From assembly GCF_022682495.2 (NCBI RefSeq), contig NC_071398.1, positions 28,647,426 to 28,711,425 of the forward strand: a stretch of DNA of 64,000 nt. The letters run 5' to 3'. Within the stretch, counting starts at the first letter, position 1. Each line of letters opens with the position of its first letter. A program made the translations under genes and the position numbers. Source of the stretch: Desmodus rotundus. Taxonomy: Eukaryota > Chordata > Mammalia > Chiroptera > Phyllostomidae. This document shows positions 60,212-64,000 of the stretch, in pieces. The notes beneath the pieces are model-generated. The model did no database searches and was not told the origin of the DNA. It saw nothing but the letters and a program-made list of their open reading frames with translations.

Positions 60212-60325
60212 ACAAAGAGAAACTTGTCGAAATGCTCCATGCCATGAAGCAGAAGGCGCTGTCAGCAGCAGCGGCAGACTCACTCAGGAACTCTCCGAGG
60301 GACAGTCCTGCTGTCTCCCTGAGTG
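60212..60325 (+). CDS. GSE1: GSE1 coding exon 12 (residues 877-915)
   Basis: The acceptor is tttcctcatag and the donor gagtg|gtaagg. The frame is a charged helix, DKEKLVEMLHAMKQKALSAA, then AADSLRNSPRDSPAVSLS. It continues the helix that ends exon 11 (AEKRKDKEKL) and closes the conserved block. The NSPRDSPAVS segment is Ser-Pro rich. Glu915 is split into exon 13. Confidence 0.97.
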
Positions 60326-61124
60326 GTAAGGCCCAGGGCGGGAAGAACAGCCCCATCTGCCACTGCCCAGGACTGTCCAGTGGGCTGCCCAGGGTCAGAA
60401 GCGACTGCTCAAGTCTTCTTCATCATGAATTTTTCCTCCTGGAGACAGAATGTGCTTCTCTCCATCTCTTATACAAGCTTCCTCCACGATTGTGAAGGAT
60501 CTCCTCGGGACAGGACGTGAGAGTTGGAAGTCAGGGCTCAGCGAGTTAAGGGGGAGGGTCCTGGCTTCCACAGAACTCAGTGTAGTAGCCGTCGCCCGCC
60601 GAAGCCCTGGGTGCCAGGTGTCGGCTCCACTGCTCTGGCCCTGCTGCCCCTGTCTGCCCTTCACCGGCTCTCTTCTCCTGCGTCTGTCTTGCTTATTCTG
60701 CCTCCAGGCCTGTCCAGCATCTGCTTTCACACCTCTCTCTCTTCACGGCTTTGATTACACATCACTGAGCTGCCGAGTGGAGATCCTTAGTGTCCAGCCT
60801 GTTCTTACCTCCTAGCGCAGTCTTTCTTGTCGGGTTGGGCTACATAACTTCTTACCTTTTGGATGACCTAAAGCAACTTCTTTCTTCAGATTCTTTTCCT
60901 TTCCAGATGCCTTCCTGGGGCACCTTTCAAGGATGGACTTGCTGCTACCACACCCCATCTTCAGGCCACTCAGTGTCAGGCCACTTCAGGCACTGACATT
61001 TAATTACACAGCCCCAAGTCTTGGTCCTTTGTACTAGGTCGTTGTTAAATGTGAACTGTAGAGGTCAGGGTCCACCTGGTCACTTGCAGCTCTTAACAGT
61101 TTCCTTGCTTTCTGTCTCTAAAAG

Positions 61125-61496
61125 AACCAGCCACGCAGCCAGCCTCTCTGGATATAGAAAAGCCTGTGGGTATTGCTGCCTCCCTGTCTGACGTCCCAAA
61201 GGCCACAGAGCCTGGGAGACTGGAACAGCTCCGGCCACAGGAGCTATCTCGAGTCCAGGAGCCAGCTCCTGCCAGCGGCGAGAAGGGCAGGCTGAGTGAG
61301 GCCCTTGGGGGCAAGAAGAGCCTGAGCATGCTGCATTACATCAGGGGCCCCGCGCCCAAGGACATTCCCGTGCCACTGTCCCACAGCATCAACGGGAAGA
61401 GCAAGCCGTGGGAGCCTTTCATGGCAGAGGAGTTTGCACATCAGTTCCACGAGTCCGTGCTGCAGTCCACCCAGAAGGCCCTGCAGAAGCACAAAG
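61125..61496 (+). CDS. GSE1: GSE1 coding exon 13 (residues 915-1039)
   Basis: The acceptor is gtctctaaaag and the donor aaag|gtaggg. The frame runs [20 protein letters not shown], a low-complexity linker, and then a conserved [20 protein letters not shown] segment. It ends with [20 protein letters not shown] and [12 protein letters not shown], an amphipathic helix. Upstream decoy CAGs at about 61086-61099 are followed by a better pyrimidine tract before the chosen acceptor. Gly1039 is split into exon 14. Confidence 0.97.
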
Positions 61497-61574
61497 GTAG
61501 GGAGGCTGCTGCGTCACAGTAGCGCTGGCTGACGTTCACAGGCCCCAGCGGTCACTCAGCAGCAGCCGTGGGCC

Positions 61575-61725
61575 TGCCCTTCTGGAGCTTCAGTGTGCCT
61601 GAGGCACCTGGGGAGGTCGTTAGAGGAGGATTCTGCCTCAGCAGGTCTAGGGTGTCTCCGTTCCTAGCAGGTGCTCAAGTGATGCTGATGCTGCCAATCT
61701 GCGTACCACACTTGGAGAAAATTTA
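61575..61725. repeat. MER5A-like DNA transposon fossil
   Basis: The order 'cttcagtgtgcctgaggcacctgggga', 'gattctgcctcagcaggtctaggg', 'gctcaagtgatgctgatgctgc' and 'gtaccacacttggag' fits a MER5A-type element well. It lies inside intron 13. Confidence 0.6.
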
Positions 61726-62054
61726 ACGTGTGATACCATCTGAGTTTAGTAGAAGCACTTCTTTTAGTAAGGTCAGGCGAGGTGCCTTTCTGGCAAAAAT
61801 AGGATCCACGGGTCCTACAGCGGAGGGTTTTCCCAGTGTCCCTCAAGTATATTTCCCTGGAAATCTCCCCATCCTTCAATAACTATACTCAGTGGGTGTT
61901 TCACTAAGCCTAGTGATCACTTTATGACCTAAAAGCGATGCTAGCCCCACGTGGGAGCCCCAGGATCCACTCCTCACTGGCATTTTGGTGGGAGTCACTA
62001 AAGGTGGGAGAACAGGGGTTGCTCCATTTCATTCCCTCTGTCTCTCCCTGCCAG

Positions 62055-62336
62055 GAAACGTAACTGTTCTGTCTGCAGAGCAGAACCACAAAGTCGACAC
62101 GTCCATCCACTACAACATTCCTGAGCTGCAGTCCTCGAGCCGGCTCCCTTTGCCCCAGCACAACGGGCAGCAGGAGCCCCCGGCTCTGAGGAAGGGCCCC
62201 CTCACACAGGAGACTGACCAGGACTCGGAAGAGGAGGAGGAGGAAGAGGATGGAGAAGAGGATGATGAAGAACCCCCCCGGCGCAAGTGGCAAGGGATTG
62301 AGGCAATTTTTGAAGCTTACCAGGAACATGTAGAAG
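62055..62336 (+). CDS. GSE1: GSE1 coding exon 14 (residues 1039-1132), last visible
   Basis: The acceptor is ccctgccag and the donor gaag|gtaaag. The frame reads [20 protein letters not shown], a Pro/Gln-rich linker, an acidic run at 1095-1111 ([17 protein letters not shown]), then [20 protein letters not shown]. The [15 protein letters not shown] helix begins the C-terminal coiled coil, which continues in exon(s) beyond the window. An in-frame stop follows soon after the donor (TGA at 62369-62371), so the splice is needed for the full protein. The acidic GAG/GAA run is prone to length change. Confidence 0.96.
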
Positions 62337-62709
62337 GTAAAGGGGAAGGGGAGCCAACTGAGGGCCAGTGAAGAAAGTGAATGGAAGTTAATAGACAAAT
62401 CAGTACAGGGTTTCACTGCCAACATTGGAGGCTGTTTCTAAGCGATAGCACTGGCAGGTTTTTCTAGGGCACAACTAGATACTAAAATTAGAAGGTAAAT
62501 TTTCCTTAGCTGTTTGGCCCATTTCTTTGCCCGAGAACTGTTTCTCAGGCTTCTGCAAGTTCCTGGACTGGACTTATAATGGTAATTCCTCGTGGACAAA
62601 CTTAACGCCATTCTTACCAGAGAAACTGAGGTAGCAGGTGCTTGCTACCGCTAAGTGTGACAGTCCGGAGGCCTTGCCCTCTGTGCTGTCTTCCACTCTG
62701 CCGCCGCTT

Positions 62710-62893
62710 TCTTTTTTTTTAATTGATTTTAGACAGGAAGGGGCAGGGGAGAGGAAGAAACATCGATTTGTTGCTCCACTTAACTTAAGCACTCATTGGT
62801 TGATTCTTGTATGTGCCCCGACCTGAGATCAAACCCGCAGCCTTGATATAGCAGGACGGTGCTCTAACCACCTGAGCTACCTGGCCAGGGCAG
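62710..62893 (-). mobile_element. Ves-type bat SINE, reverse orientation, older copy
   Basis: In reverse complement the head is gccctggccaggtagctcag with a gcgggtttgatctc B-box part, and the tail is the T run at about 62710-62720. The head differs from the other copies in the window (tagctcaggtgg instead of ggctcagtggg) and no target-site duplication is clear. It therefore looks like an older or different Ves subfamily. Confidence 0.85.
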
Positions 62894-63872
62894 CTGTACT
62901 TCTGAATCTTCTGTCAGTTCTGACGCTCGTAGTTACATGCAAGGGTCCTGGAAAACGGAAAGTACATTACTTTAGCTGAGCCCCGATAGCCAGGCCTCAT
63001 GCTGTTTGAGCCCGCCTCACACGTGAAGCGCGCCAGTGCTGGGAGCGGTTTCCCTCAGGCGCTGGCATCCTCCTGGACTAGCACTGTGTGCGGGGAGGCT
63101 AGCCCGTCAGCGCCGGCATGTGTCATTCTCAACTTCGAGTGCGCACTTCACCCTGCCTGCTGAAACCCACCCTGGGGGACTCGGGCACACACACCGCTCC
63201 CACACTGGCCAGGGCACCGGGTGGCAGAGCTCCAGGCTTGGGTGCTGGTGGAGCTGAAGCGTCGTCATCGTGCTCCTAGCACACCGCCTCCCTCCACCAC
63301 ACCTCGGTCTCTCCGGACGCCTGCATGAGCCCCCTCTAGCTTAGACGGCAACTGGGCGCTGTGAACTCGTGCGGAGAGAAGTGGAGGTGCCCAGCCTTGC
63401 CCTCCCTGTGAAACAGGCAGGCGGATTACTGAGAAGAGCCTCTTGGGTGCAGAGCACTGACCGGTGCCCAGCCTCCTGGTCTGTTGGTCCCGTGGCCGTG
63501 GTGAGCCCTGCTCCTCTGCACTCGCCGCCCTCACACAGCTGGGAAGTGCCAGTCACGACTAGCCAAACCCGGGCTGCCACGTCCTAACTGATTTATCACC
63601 GTATCGTAGAAGTGTTTTGTCAAGTAACACTGTGTTGCAAATACTATTAAATACAAACACTTGATTGTGTATATCATAATCATTTTAAAGACTTTGAAAA
63701 ATCAGACTAACGAGGTATTCATGTAGCCCCAACCAGAGCATCAACTCGTACACTTCACTTATTTGCCTCCTTCAGATGGAACCCTTTATTTGAATTCGTC
63801 CATCACTTACGTATTATTCCCTTTTCTAATTTTTTATTCTCAACCTGAGGACATTTTCATTTGCTTTATTTT

Positions 63873-64000
63873 TTAAGATTTTATTTATTCAATTTTAGAG
63901 AGAGGAAGGGAGGGAGAAAGTGAGAAACATCTGTGTGTGAGGGATACATTGATTGATTGCTTCTCCAATGCCTGCTACTCGGCACCTGGCCTGCAACTCA
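63873..64000 (-). mobile_element. Ves-type bat SINE, reverse, cut by window end
   Basis: The reverse SINE tail (aagattttatttattcaatttta then gagagaggaagggaggg) and the middle (gaaacatctgtgtgtgagg, ggcacctggcctgcaactca) are visible. The tRNA-like head is beyond the end. Confidence 0.85.

Larger units (their letters stand above)
14807..64000 (+). other. GSE1: GSE1 gene body, start codon to beyond window end
   Basis: This is the locus-level entry for GSE1, a nuclear protein reported in HDAC1/2-LSD1-CoREST type co-repressor complexes. Fourteen coding exons join in phase to 3397 bases (1132 codons plus one base) without an internal stop. The order of recognisable segments matches the vertebrate GSE1 protein from the [10 protein letters not shown] start to the EAYQEHVE segment. 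About 80 C-terminal residues and the 3' UTR are missing because the window ends. The first three introns are large (18.5, 11.2 and 5.0 kb) and the rest are 0.3-2.8 kb. The transcription start is not fixed by the sequence, so the gene is entered from the start codon. Residue numbers in the exon entries count from the ATG at 14807. Confidence 0.95.
62337..64000 (+). other. GSE1: GSE1 intron 14 (continues past the window)
   Basis: This intron opens with gtaaag and has no visible acceptor before the end. It carries one Ves SINE at 62.7 kb and another cut by the window end at 63.87 kb. The middle (62.9-63.6 kb) is GC-rich without a recognised feature; 63.6-63.87 kb is AT-rich. Confidence 0.85.

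Noticed and set aside
62337..62371. Stop codon TGA at 62369-62371 as the natural GSE1 end
   Set aside because: A good donor (gaag|gtaaag) lies at 62336-62342, and the family protein continues about 80 residues as a coiled coil. The in-frame intron sequence is not family-like.

Overview
The window is mammalian nuclear DNA, and almost certainly from a bat. It contains a vertebrate gene with long introns and GT-AG splice sites. It also contains several tRNA-derived SINEs of the bat Ves type on both strands, some with intact target-site duplications, over a background of old mammal-wide repeats (MIR, L2, MER5A-like, ancient L1 3' ends). Ves SINEs suggest a yangochiropteran bat, but the species cannot be read from this window.

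The only gene I can support is GSE1 (genetic suppressor element 1, KIAA0182) on the + strand. I reconstructed fourteen coding exons from splice sites, reading phase and family recognition. The start-codon exon contributes just ATG AAA G (14807-14813) and lies in a large CpG-rich promoter-like region (about 12.6-16.0 kb). The other thirteen exons fall at 33275-62336. All junction phases match, giving 3397 coding bases, or 1132 complete codons plus one base. The human protein is about 1217 residues, so only the last ~80 residues (C-terminal coiled coil) and the 3' UTR lie beyond the right edge.

Layout: 1-12.6 kb is non-coding DNA upstream of the start exon (intergenic, or intron of longer GSE1 transcripts). 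12.6-16.0 kb is the CpG-rich region with the start exon. 14.8-33.3 kb is intron 1, 33.5-44.7 kb intron 2 and 44.9-50.0 kb intron 3. From 50 to 62.3 kb exons are closely spaced. 62.3-64 kb is the start of the last visible intron, ending inside a SINE.

GSE1 is a nuclear, largely disordered protein reported in HDAC1/2-LSD1-CoREST type co-repressor complexes. The reading frame shows Ser/Thr/Pro-rich N-terminal exons, a long alternating Arg/Glu helix, a second charged helix, a DUF3736-type region with a basic nuclear-localisation patch, and a C-terminal acidic run.

The most useful second looks are: a non-consensus donor after exon 9, followed by an open frame and an AATAAA that could make a truncated isoform; a 12-codon uORF whose stop overlaps the GSE1 start; an unexplained exact 33-base repeat in intron 3; and clusters of TAATTA-type motifs in introns 1 and 2 that look like developmental enhancers. 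I found no sign of an undescribed multi-gene system. Interspersed-repeat names are from memory of consensus sequences and are approximate.
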